Shown: one piece after another, positions 15,501 through 23,565 of the stretch | Layout of the letters: each line of letters starts with the position of its first letter | How positions within the stretch are numbered: position 1 is the stretch's first letter | From: Caecitellus pseudoparvulus | Taxonomy: Eukaryota; Bigyra: Bicosoecida | NCBI GenBank assembly: GCA_965644315.1 | Contig: CBFFRQ010000135.1 | Location: forward strand, 1 to 23,565 | DNA: 23,565 bases | Direction of reading: 5' to 3' | Notes under the pieces: model-generated | Seen by the model: only the letters and a program-made list of their open reading frames with translations | What the model was told of the DNA's origin: nothing | The model's database searches: none | Made by a program: the position numbers and the translations under genes

Positions 15501-18500
15501 GGACTGAATGGCTGCAAGTGAGTTTCCCTGGCTGTTGCCTTTCTTGTCAGTCTTGCCCAGCTGCTTGTCAGTCGGTTCTTCAATGGTGTGTGGCTTTCCG
15601 CTGCTGATCTTGTCAATGTTAAGTTTCACTGCTTTCCGGTTCCAGACTAGGGCGCCGAAAAACACGAACGGAACGCCCATTCCAAACAAAAAGAGTGATG
15701 AGTATGCAAGCGCTGTGAGCCGCTCGTACTCCTCCCCAAAGCAGTCTACGCTCACGTCTGCACTCAGCACACGCTTGCCGCCAAGTGGAATGCAAGAAAA
15801 CACTTCAAAAGCAGATGAAACAATTCCGACGTACATATATGAGACTATGGTAACAGAGTAGTCCACAAACCTTTGAAAGGTTTTGGTGCCCGTGGTCGTT
15901 GAGCCACACATTCGCGAACAGTGCAGCCAATGCAGCCACGTTCCCAAAGCAGCAAGCCCAATCAAAAAAAGCGGGGTCAGCTGGTACATCTTCCAGGAAT
16001 CAGAGAAGGTCGCTCGGTAGCCTGACTGCAAGAGGGCACAATGCAAGTTGACGCTGGAAATGTCCAGCTGGAGCGTGCTGCCTAACCACCCAGCAGCAAG
16101 TGCAGCGGACCCCCACGGCATGCTCAGCTTGACTGCTTGACTTAGCAGCTGAAGGGAATACACTGCCATGCCAACCCCAAAGAGGGAGGGGGCGCGAAGA
16201 AAGAAAAAAAAAGCAACAATGACTGCAGGAATAATCACAAGGAACAAAGCAGCAATGACCAAGGGGTGCCATACTGAAGCGTCACAACGCGAACAAGCTC
16301 TCGTTGCCAGTGACTGCCGCCTGCTATTCTCGTCACAAAGCTGACAGGCAACACCAGTGTAGCCTTCAGCGCACGTGTTGTTGCCGAGACATGCTTCTGC
16401 TGGCACACAAGGCGTCAGCAGGAATCGGGAGGCAGAGGTAAAGTTTGCACTGGAGGCGTTGAACCTCGGGCTCGCCAGGCGCCGGGAAAAGGCAGACGAC
16501 AGCTCACCCACGATTGAGCTGGCCGAATCTTCAGCGCCAGCGAGGAAGGATTCCAGTGGGGTGCTGTCCAAGTGAGCCCAGTTGTCTGAAAGGGCGGTGG
16601 TGAGGTCATGCTGCCAGAACCCTGGCCGCGACACGGGCGGCGACGTGCCTCCGCCACACTCTGTCGGAGCTTCCGCCCCTGCTGGGCAGTCATCTGTGGC
16701 GCACCTTGGGCAGGGCAGGCAAACGTCAGTGTCTTCGAGCATGGCAAAGTAGCCAGTGTCACAGATGGCGCGAATGCCGGACTGCTGCGCTGTCAAGGTT
16801 GTCGTTTGGCCTGCGACAGCGACCTGGACGCCCTTGCGGCCGATTACCATGCCGTCGAGCTGGCACTGCAGCTCAGAGTCGCTGCTCCAGACGGTGCGGG
16901 CACCGACCCTGGGCTGGCAGAGTACTCCTCCGATGGAAACTGTTTCGTCTTTAGGGGAAGGCTCAAACAGGCCAAAGTTCCAGCCGTGCAGCACCACAAC
17001 TCCACCACGGGCGTCCACAAAGAGGTCCTCCACTCGCTGTGACGACCCCAGCACAACTTGATTCAGCTGGGTGCCGAGTACTTCAATTCCTGGGCTGTTC
17101 GAACGCACGAACTGCACCGTCGGGCCTTCCAACGTTGTGAAGTTGCTGTCTTGATCGTTGTGTTGCTGCTGCCCCAAGGCGTGTAGCCGAGATGGCTGGC
17201 CGCCAGAGGCGACGAACTGCAGCAGAGCGATCACAGGCGGGTCATACGAAAAAACGACACTGTTGGACTTGTCCCCGAGAATCGATACGTGCAGGGTCAG
17301 GTTGGCGCCGGATCCAGGTGGCGTGCGCACCAGCAGCTCGTCGTGTGTGTGGCGCACAATGTCCTCCAAGGCGATGAGCGCGTTTCCCAGGTACACCTGG
17401 GGAGAAACTAGTGAGGGGATTCCGAATGACGATCCAACAACGCGTACAAGGTCTCCCCCCACTGTCCGAGAGTGTGTAGGCCATGCCACTTCATAAGGCC
17501 GGCGTGCCCCAGCGTACTCGAGCTGGAAAATGGAGGGCGCTGCATACTCGTACGTTCTGCTCGCAATGACGCTGGAGAATTGGCCGAAACCCTCGGCTTG
17601 ATCCATTGTGAGGCGATCGTGCACGTAGACTGTAACAGCAACGTCTTTCAGGCCATGTGGAGGCAGGCACTCGATCAGCGTGTCGTTCCATGACAAAATT
17701 GCACACTGCTGCCCCCCTACAAGAACGGCATTCTCGTAGGATTCGCTTGGGCTGATACACAAGGTGGCATTCAGAGGGCAAGCTCGGACTGCTGCCACAC
17801 CACGGAACTCGCGGCTGGTGGACCACGCGGACTTGCCACGCAGCAGTCCCGGGCCCAAGTTGTCTCCGTGGATCCGCACCCTGTGACTCGCATTCGTGAC
17901 GACACTGCGATCGTAGTCCCAAGCACCTGAGCTTGTCGACTGGAAGCCCTCCACGTCGGTAATTGTGGGCTGCATGTATGTAAGGAGGGAAGCAGGGTAC
18001 ACAAGATCAGGAGCGCCTGGCAGGTACGGCCGGAGCTCAAAGCGGCCCTGGCCTGGAAGTGTCGCAAACGTAATGCTCGTGTCGGTCCAGTTCACTATCT
18101 GCCCATCTGGCATGTCGTTCCAGATGAGACCTCCTGATGCATCCCTCTCGCCTGTGCGCACTTGCAGTCGGCCTTGGACGATGCCAAACAAGCGCCCCTG
18201 CAAAGTGACAAGGCTGCCGCCCTGGGTCGAAATGCTATCCTTGCCGAGCACTTGCGAGACTTCAGGAACACGAAGGAGCTCTTGGTAGTGGAATGGTGCA
18301 CTTGCCAGTTGGTTCGCCACAGACACCCACAGCGTGCTCGGGATGGAGATGGACTCCTCAGTGTACCCACGCAAGGTGCACTCGATGCGGGTGTCTCCAA
18401 ACGACACAGCGGGATCCACACAAGGACTTACGGGCCCGCTCCCTGCGTCGGCCTGCAGCCAGACAATTGTCGCATTTTCGCCAGACACTTCGCAGCGGCA

Positions 18501-21500
18501 CGAGCTGGACCCTTGCGATGCCCCGCTCAAGCAGCACGCACCAAAGTTGCTGCCAGTCACTTGAATCGTCATCTCGGCCGTTGTTCCACTCCCAGCCAGA
18601 ACAAGGACGGTGCTGATGGTTGGAGGCTGGTAGTCAAACGTCGCAACGCCCGTCTCCTGGCCCCCAACCTCGAGGAACAGAGGTATGCCCTGTCCATTGC
18701 CTGGGGGGGCGACAAACGTCTGCTCAGCGTGCGCCCCCGTCATCGAGATGGGTTCAGGAAAGTCGGCAGCACTTCCAATGAAGAGGCTAGACTGGGCACC
18801 TTCAGGGCCAAAGTTTTCGCCCAACACTGCGACCGTGACGCCTCCGTAGGTCGAAATTGGGCCCCCGATGCCCCCGCCTGCTGGTCGGATGCCATGGATG
18901 ATGGGAGGTGCGTATGATACGCTATCTCGAGATGGGGAAGAAATGTCGCCCCCAATTCGCGTCACAACGTGAAGAGCGGCCCCCACGCCTTCTGCAAGGC
19001 TGCAGAGCAAGGCCCCAGCCTGAGGGGCTGGACGGCAGCCGGGCGACTCCAGCTCGCTGCCTTCAATCGGCTCGCCCACGTCGTCCAGTCGCCCATACCG
19101 CACCCAACCAAAGGAACCTTCTTCGGCAGTCAACCCGCTTCCGAATACAAGCAGGCTCACGCCAGAGGCGTTGGTGGGGGCTGCATCCACAGGTGCCATG
19201 GTGCTGTCCAGCACGAGGGAGACATTGAACAAAGAGGGCCGCAAGTACGCAGAGGTTGGGATGGAGCTCCATTGGCCGCCCACACGCACGCGCCACAGTA
19301 GGTCACCCCCTGATCCCACTGAGGTCAGGCACCTGATCTCGAAGTGGGGTACTGAAATGCTGCAGTTTTGTGCTTCCAGGGCGTCTCCGTACACGACATC
19401 CCCTACACTCAGGGGCAGCGTCCCGAAATTCACACCACTGATGATGACTTCTTGGCCGCCTTGGCTGCTGGCCGCAAGCACGCCTTCCCCGCCCAAACTG
19501 AACACAGAAGGCGGAGCGTAGTTGAAACTGGGCAAGTCTGAGTGGGCTTCCACACCGTTGATGAACACGCTCCAGTTGAAGCCAGTCCCGTGCCCGGGAA
19601 CTGATACACACTGGATCTCAACAAACGCCTCAGACACTCTACAGTCGATGGCGGTGTGGTTCTCCACGCCGTTCGAGTACGTCACAGTCACGTTGGCTGG
19701 TGCGCCAGGCAAGAATGGAGGCAGTGGTGGGAGGTTTCGTCCACGGAACATGACAACCTCCCTTCCTGCTGTGCTGAGGCCAGCCAGTGGAATAGAAACC
19801 GAGTCAATCACTCTCGCGTCGATGATGTCCACAACCGATATGTCAACGGTGTGGCGGACAGTGTGCGGGCCAAAGCCAGCCTTGTCAACGTATGCATCTC
19901 CTATCGTGTCCAAGAGCACTGCGGTGTCCGTGACAGCGACGGTCAACTGGAAAGACGTCGCCGGGAGCAGCAACTCTGCATCCAGGCAGTCCCTGCGCAG
20001 CGTCAAGTTGGCGGACCGCGCATACTCCCCGGCACTGCAGCCTGCGACCGGCAGCGCGCTGCTGGGTGCGGGCTCACAAATGGGAACTGCCTCGAAAAAC
20101 TCGGCAAAGGGGGGTTCGACTTGAAAGGTGAGGTGCTGGTACATGTCCAGGTCCGTCGCGCGGAGAACCCCCAGCACGTGGCCTGCAGGAGCTCGCTCAG
20201 CGACAGAGAAGGAGGCAGGCTCGATCAGGGCTGGGGCCTCATTCACGTCCTGCACCACAACCCACAGGTGCACGACCGTGAACAGCTCCGGAAAGTCCAA
20301 GTTAATCAACAAAAGTACACATTCGTACACACCGGGGGGCGTGTGGCCGTGAAGGGGCTGCACGAGAACCGAAGGAGCTGGTCCGCTGCCTACAGCAGGA
20401 TTCAGCGGGCTGGCCTCGGATAGGTTGAAAGTGGTGGATAGCGGGAGGTCTCCTGGTCTCACGTTCCAGGCCCGCGGGTCGGTCCCGTTCACATCCCTCA
20501 GGGAAATGGCCACCAAGCTGCCCTCCGCTTGCGTCACATGAACGCTTGACGCCAGAATTGGCTCCCCTGCCGGGTGGTTGGACGTCATTTGCAAAATGTG
20601 CCGTGTAGCTTGTGCTTGGGGCGCCTCTGGGCTCCAGAGCACCGTCACAGTTCCCGTTGCTGTGCTGGTAAGGTTGCTGGGGTCGGTTACACGGACCGTG
20701 AAGGTGACGACTGACGCACTCTCAAAGTCCAACAGCGGCCCCAAGATCTTGTCTGGTCTGACCAGCGTCACAATTCCATGCACTGGATCAATGTGCAGTC
20801 GGTCGAAATACTCCGGGTGCACCATAGAGGCCTGGGAAATGGCATATGTGCACTGCCCCTCGCAGTCCGGCCCAGTGCCACTCTCAGGGTCAAACGTGTT
20901 GAAGTCCAGCAGCACAGTGCCATCTGAAGCATTTTCTGGAACTCGCATAGACTCAGCATGAATGATTGGCGGCTCAGGCCCGTCCAAAGTGTGTACCTGG
21001 ACGCTGGTGGCGGCCCGCAGGCCTGTCACATCCTGCACTTCGATGCCAAGCGTCACGTTGGGGATGGTCTCAAAGTCCAGCACGCCAGTGACGAAGATGA
21101 AACCGGAGTCAGGGTACACGCTGAACACCCCTGTGGCCTCCACGGGGTCAACAGAGACCAGGGAGTAGCTGCAGTGGTGGTGCCCAGTCAGCCCACAGTC
21201 GCCCCCCAGCACGACGTTGGGGTCCTCGGCATCAACATCAAGCAGCACCAGCCCTGGGAATTCTACCTCTGTTCCCTCCAACACAGAAACTGAGTATTCT
21301 GGGGAGGTAAAAGTTGGCGGAAACGGCGCAGTATCAACCCACAACTGCAATGTGCTCTGCCCTGTCAAGGAGCCTGGCCCCGGCTCCTGCACTTCGGCAG
21401 TTACGGTCACATTGAAGTTGCCAGGCGCGCTCTGTGTGAAGTCGCGTGCCACACAGATCGTAGCTGGAGGTGGAAGGAATGTAGCGTTCTGTGTGCAGGA

Positions 21501-23565
21501 ACTTGTAAACTGCGGCTGCAAGTCGAGCGTGGTGATGGGCGCACTGCCGCTTGTAAACAGCAGCCCTGTCGCAGGATTCATCGAGAACCAATCGCACATT
21601 CCGTGGCGTGTGGCGGTGCCTGTCTCAGTGCAGTTCGAGATAGAGAACGTGCAGGCCCCTGCGCAATCCACGCCCGGCGTCTCAGGATCGCGGCCAGTGA
21701 AGTCAGCAACGGAAGCAGGCACAGCCTCATCGACCCGCAATGGGCCCGATACGGGCTCCAAGAAGGGTGGCTCGTTGACGTTCGTCACAGAAATGTTTAC
21801 AGTTGTCTGCACCACTTGCACGGCAGGGTTCGTGTGTCGCGCTGCCACCTGCACGAGTACCTCCGAGAACACCTCGTAATCCAACGGTTGCCCGGCCAAG
21901 ATGGTTAAGTTCCCGCCCGTACTAAAGCCAATGGAGGTGTTGGCAGCAGGGGGGGAAACTGAGACCAGCTCAAGTGCGCATGACGCTCCAGGTGCGCCAC
22001 ATGCGCCCCCATACAAGCTGTCTGCATCTGCGGAAGGGATGGTTCCCACGACCCCCACAGCATTCTCTGGAAATGGGAAGACAACCTCAAGATCAGCAGG
22101 CAGCATGGCAGGCTCGTCCACGTTGCGAAGTTGCACGTCAAGGTTGACCACCTGGCTCAGCCCAATCGTGGAGGCCACACGGACCCGCACAGTTCCCAGG
22201 CGGCTCTGGCTGCCCCCGACAAAGGGCGCCGCTTCAAAGTCCAGCAAAGTGCTGTTCGCCACGAGGACAGCGCCAGTGATGTTGACCTCCATGGACCCCG
22301 CCACGTGTGTGTGGGAGAAGTTGCCAACAGGCAGCAGGGTCGCGTTGCAGCGGCCACAACAAGGAAGAAGTGCCCCCCCCCCGCTGCTGAAGGATGCCAC
22401 TTGCTCCACGAACGTGCCAACAGGCGCCAGCTCGTTGACTTCAGCGAACATGGATGCTTCTGGAAGCTCGGCAGGGACCACCTGAATGTCAACGGCCAGT
22501 GTGTCGCAGACGTCAGACACGTTGCAACGAAGCACAACGAAGGCTTTGACAACCGGCGTGCCAACGGCGTCCCATGGCGAAGCACACTCAGGCCCTGCTA
22601 CAGTGCTCAGGAGCCCTGTCTCTGGCTCCAGCTGCAGCCAGCTGGCAAAGGCAGCCGGTTGGACATCGGCTATCTCGACAGTACAGTCGTCCCAGAACTC
22701 TTGCGCCGTGCCTGGGGTGCCGAACTCGTCAAGAAAGTAGCCTTGCACCACTCCAACCTGCACACTGTCCGCTTCTCCAGCACGTACATGTGAGGCGTTG
22801 ACAAGGGTCAGGCTCACGTTGGGGCTGGCGACTTCAACGGAAATGGTCGCGTTCAACGGACTGGGGTCTGGCCCACACATGTCGCAGGTGGCACCGAGCA
22901 ACACATGCACTTCTGGGTGCTCGGCCTCTACCCAAGGGCTGTCGCATTGCCCTGACGTTGCCCCGGCAGTGGCCACAGTGGACAGCACTCCTGAGCTGGC
23001 GTTGACCTGCACACGAGTCTGGAAGCTCGGCGGCTCCGTGGACAGCACAGAGAAGGTGCACGACGAGTTGGAGTTCGCGATGGATGCAGACACGTTGCCG
23101 AAAGAGATCGCTCTGCGGGTGCCATCTGGAATGATCAATGCGCCTGTGCTCAGTGTCGTTGGGGTCGGCGGAGCATCCACTGAGACGGAAGTTGACGTTG
23201 TGGTTTCGTTGAAGGGGCAGGAGGGGCACACCACCGAAACGCTCGCCAGCACAGGGAGGGTGCCCCATAACCAGGGGCTGCCACAGCCCCCCTCGCAGCA
23301 GCCAGGGCTGGAGGCGACAGTTGACAAGACGCCGGAGCTTGCGTTGACGGTCAGAAACGCTGCCGTGCTCGGCGGCTGCACATCCTCCAAAGAGTAGCTG
23401 CACGGGCCTGCCCCTACTCCAGGAGATAAAGACCCCAGAATAACTGCGTCTGTTGATGCATGCGGCACGGAAAAGCCCCCGTGTAAGGCGTGTGCTGCCG
23501 TGGGGCAGCTACCCTCAACACTTAGCGGAATCGTCAACAGCGCAAAAAGCACCAGCACAGCGCCC
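12561..23565 (-). CDS. Giant modular membrane receptor-like protein, 3'-truncated by telomere; 5' end outside window
   Basis: Open for over 3660 codons with no intron. The frame continues past the right edge. The first visible codon usable as a start is only a GTG (23558), so the true Met lies just outside; the visible start is already a hydrophobic signal-peptide core (LVLFALLTIPLSV). Approximate numbering from 23558: 17-360, Cys-containing repeats with NASSGVLSTV-like motifs; 370-1240, cadherin-like repeats with LDFE, DVNEAP and PEN-type motifs; 1250-2255, successive IPT/TIG-like repeats (SGVNFG, LGENFG, TGSNFG, VGSSFG); 2266-2430, Cys-rich and EGF-like stalk; 2431-2760, about six or seven membrane spans; 2760-3620, Ser/Arg-rich cytoplasmic tail; a further hydrophobic span near 3633-3655. 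The last codons AGG TTA GGT TAG are telomeric repeat, so the natural C-terminus is lost. A surface sensor or adhesion role is inferred; no named family is recognised. Confidence 0.85.
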   Translation of the reverse strand, partial: GAVLVLFALLTIPLSVEGSCPTAAHALHGGFSVPHASTDAVILGSLSPGVGAGPCSYSLEDVQPPSTAAFLTVNASSGVLSTVASSPGCCEGGCGSPWLWGTLPVLASVSVVCPSCPFNETTTSTSVSVDAPPTPTTLSTGALIIPDGTRRAISFGNVSASIANSNSSCTFSVLSTEPPSFQTRVQVNASSGVLSTVATAGATSGQCDSPWVEAEHPEVHVLLGATCDMCGPDPSPLNATISVEVASPNVSLTLVNASHVRAGEADSVQVGVVQGYFLDEFGTPGTAQEFWDDCTVEIADVQPAAFASWLQLEPETGLLSTVAGPECASPWDAVGTPVVKAFVVLRCNVSDVCDTLAVDIQVVPAELPEASMFAEVNELAPVGTFVEQVASFSSGGGALLPCCGRCNATLLPVGNFSHTHVAGSMEVNITGAVLVANSTLLDFEAAPFVGGSQSRLGTVRVRVASTIGLSQVVNLDVQLRNVDEPAMLPADLEVVFPFPENAVGVVGTIPSADADSLYGGACGAPGASCALELVSVSPPAANTSIGFSTGGNLTILAGQPLDYEVFSEVLVQVAARHTNPAVQVVQTTVNISVTNVNEPPFLEPVSGPLRVDEAVPASVADFTGRDPETPGVDCAGACTFSISNCTETGTATRHGMCDWFSMNPATGLLFTSGSAPITTLDLQPQFTSSCTQNATFLPPPATICVARDFTQSAPGNFNVTVTAEVQEPGPGSLTGQSTLQLWVDTAPFPPTFTSPEYSVSVLEGTEVEFPGLVLLDVDAEDPNVVLGGDCGLTGHHHCSYSLVSVDPVEATGVFSVYPDSGFIFVTGVLDFETIPNVTLGIEVQDVTGLRAATSVQVHTLDGPEPPIIHAESMRVPENASDGTVLLDFNTFDPESGTGPDCEGQCTYAISQASMVHPEYFDRLHIDPVHGIVTLVRPDKILGPLLDFESASVVTFTVRVTDPSNLTSTATGTVTVLWSPEAPQAQATRHILQMTSNHPAGEPILASSVHVTQAEGSLVAISLRDVNGTDPRAWNVRPGDLPLSTTFNLSEASPLNPAVGSGPAPSVLVQPLHGHTPPGVYECVLLLINLDFPELFTVVHLWVVVQDVNEAPALIEPASFSVAERAPAGHVLGVLRATDLDMYQHLTFQVEPPFAEFFEAVPICEPAPSSALPVAGCSAGEYARSANLTLRRDCLDAELLLPATSFQLTVAVTDTAVLLDTIGDAYVDKAGFGPHTVRHTVDISVVDIIDARVIDSVSIPLAGLSTAGREVVMFRGRNLPPLPPFLPGAPANVTVTYSNGVENHTAIDCRVSEAFVEIQCVSVPGHGTGFNWSVFINGVEAHSDLPSFNYAPPSVFSLGGEGVLAASSQGGQEVIISGVNFGTLPLSVGDVVYGDALEAQNCSISVPHFEIRCLTSVGSGGDLLWRVRVGGQWSSIPTSAYLRPSLFNVSLVLDSTMAPVDAAPTNASGVSLLVFGSGLTAEEGSFGWVRYGRLDDVGEPIEGSELESPGCRPAPQAGALLCSLAEGVGAALHVVTRIGGDISSPSRDSVSYAPPIIHGIRPAGGGIGGPISTYGGVTVAVLGENFGPEGAQSSLFIGSAADFPEPISMTGAHAEQTFVAPPGNGQGIPLFLEVGGQETGVATFDYQPPTISTVLVLAGSGTTAEMTIQVTGSNFGACCLSGASQGSSSCRCEVSGENATIVWLQADAGSGPVSPCVDPAVSFGDTRIECTLRGYTEESISIPSTLWVSVANQLASAPFHYQELLRVPEVSQVLGKDSISTQGGSLVTLQGRLFGIVQGRLQVRTGERDASGGLIWNDMPDGQIVNWTDTSITFATLPGQGRFELRPYLPGAPDLVYPASLLTYMQPTITDVEGFQSTSSGAWDYDRSVVTNASHRVRIHGDNLGPGLLRGKSAWSTSREFRGVAAVRACPLNATLCISPSESYENAVLVGGQQCAILSWNDTLIECLPPHGLKDVAVTVYVHDRLTMDQAEGFGQFSSVIASRTYEYAAPSIFQLEYAGARRPYEVAWPTHSRTVGGDLVRVVGSSFGIPSLVSPQVYLGNALIALEDIVRHTHDELLVRTPPGSGANLTLHVSILGDKSNSVVFSYDPPVIALLQFVASGGQPSRLHALGQQQHNDQDSNFTTLEGPTVQFVRSNSPGIEVLGTQLNQVVLGSSQRVEDLFVDARGGVVVLHGWNFGLFEPSPKDETVSIGGVLCQPRVGARTVWSSDSELQCQLDGMVIGRKGVQVAVAGQTTTLTAQQSGIRAICDTGYFAMLEDTDVCLPCPRCATDDCPAGAEAPTECGGGTSPPVSRPGFWQHDLTTALSDNWAHLDSTPLESFLAGAEDSASSIVGELSSAFSRRLASPRFNASSANFTSASRFLLTPCVPAEACLGNNTCAEGYTGVACQLCDENSRRQSLATRACSRCDASVWHPLVIAALFLVIIPAVIVAFFFFLRAPSLFGVGMAVYSLQLLSQAVKLSMPWGSAALAAGWLGSTLQLDISSVNLHCALLQSGYRATFSDSWKMYQLTPLFLIGLAALGTWLHWLHCSRMCGSTTTGTKTFQRFVDYSVTIVSYMYVGIVSSAFEVFSCIPLGGKRVLSADVSVDCFGEEYERLTALAYSSLFLFGMGVPFVFFGALVWNRKAVKLNIDKISSGKPHTIEEPTDKQLGKTDKKGNSQGNSLAAIQSLIKDHQRAAFIHALIGKLYKPYTRSMYFWAILEFAQRMAVAALATVFRDQPTFSALLLCLAVSFYAFLLALMRPHSEVKVSLNWVRAVKSGRFGAEAKRKLAERIEEDVRKLRDNHKYPLAGEAQGVFDDCSSSEGETGVSHRPRSRSAIRWRTLRHQTAEVPNKQETAVEDSQDKTISREVKQPSAVLPRSARTQPKVQPQPSDLPRELPPQAHLPNPFHTPGAQHRVESSNSFLRRMSITKPKAFPSSLASRGRRAGPMADRSSQSEASHTRQSGAKTAVLSREQHAPGSDSKRAASLPVTHQAEACSTSVLHRRKNTGQEAAVLGETSQTKAVGGSSKQPAFAFSFVGRALGLGGSDKAAEVADSTQPPSDVNPLFRVNPLARHRGECGTSAQGLSVGDGARHSVSAHCTQDLQSKSGQQSCMEGHPLMSESLTETLSTTDGQGAAPITAGSLRSSQPALGDAGQEGDVRGGGEAASVQEKGPAMALSSIVRTEERITDGKPATSNPLHAFARAKPQLTQSKSAHGPEMLGPPSRRRARRRVRRASCMVHTKCSNATQTQSWGQPAVGQASTMRGWGSTAPVLAFHGGAEGPRMRSTLRQKGSTERYTSESRRTFKAARLTRAGLSSRSVMSSLKHLAPESSCESSSSIESDVGGFFASARFSVESDSSLSSCSEPSLVQAGVPGGGGKASTAFNSEKAGTHSKTLVPEPSASGDLDEMVSGSPESARSRSSATMASPSLAAVQPPNMAMGLFGPRSSRALGLSTQELVSVAPSSSSRRMERVKSMKIGRDRVGSKSSKSSRKLLQQRSTFRAMEAKASHRHFRREVQKVMENCDTSCPTRIIRYCAVDRRVKVDVVLAHRHHWATCRSCGWRYKHTKQEVPFLLAREGVDSLPSLSRALQADRPAEALTCLGRCGRWQRSVCGLLGTGFRLLCSWTLRMALCYDQVSILMNALLFFAVFGSLINSVSGADLARLG

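Noticed and set aside
1-23565. CRISPR array, tRNA, rRNA or bacterial operon features
   Set aside because: The only short tandem repeats are telomeric. No tRNA or rRNA sequence was recognised and the context is eukaryotic.

Overview
This window is a eukaryotic chromosome end. It opens with about 1.26 kb of uninterrupted AACCCT (TTAGGG-type) repeat in the orientation expected for a true left-hand terminus, with the G-rich strand running 3' toward the end. The only single-copy DNA is one 11-kb reading frame with no stop codon and no visible intron. It encodes a giant modular membrane protein (cadherin-like repeats, IPT/TIG repeats, a cysteine-rich stalk, several membrane spans, a long Ser-rich tail). 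A TTAGGG telomere, fairly GC-rich DNA, an intron-free giant gene and this domain mix suggest a free-living protist, perhaps a stramenopile or haptophyte. The lineage cannot be fixed from the sequence alone.

Layout from the tip inward: terminal telomere (1-1261); element 1, a Gag-only telomeric retroelement (1262-4190); 27 bp of telomere repeat (4191-4217); element 2, a non-LTR retrotransposon with Gag, an APE-type endonuclease and a reverse transcriptase (4218-11966); a single GGTTAG unit (minus strand); element 3, a 5'-truncated copy consisting only of the 3' end (11973-12447); about 120 bp of telomere repeat (12448-12574); then the 3'-truncated giant gene on the minus strand (12561 to beyond the window edge). 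All three elements point from telomere toward centromere, and each ends by running directly into TAACC.

The interpretation offered here is a retrotransposon system that builds a chromosome end. Elements 1 and 2 have diverged in protein and DNA, but they share a 55-nt identical 5' block, matching leader hairpins and a compensatorily conserved 3' RNA fold followed by a GCCCAAGCTGTA motif. Element 1 lacks endonuclease and reverse transcriptase but keeps an intact Gag frame. This recalls the Drosophila HeT-A (Gag only) and TART/TAHRE (RT-bearing) partnership, but here it coexists with ordinary telomerase-type repeats. Both Gag proteins carry a possible papain-like Cys-His-Asn triad. The giant gene's last codons lie inside telomeric repeat, so this end probably arose by chromosome breakage and telomere healing inside the gene, after which retroelements stacked outward.
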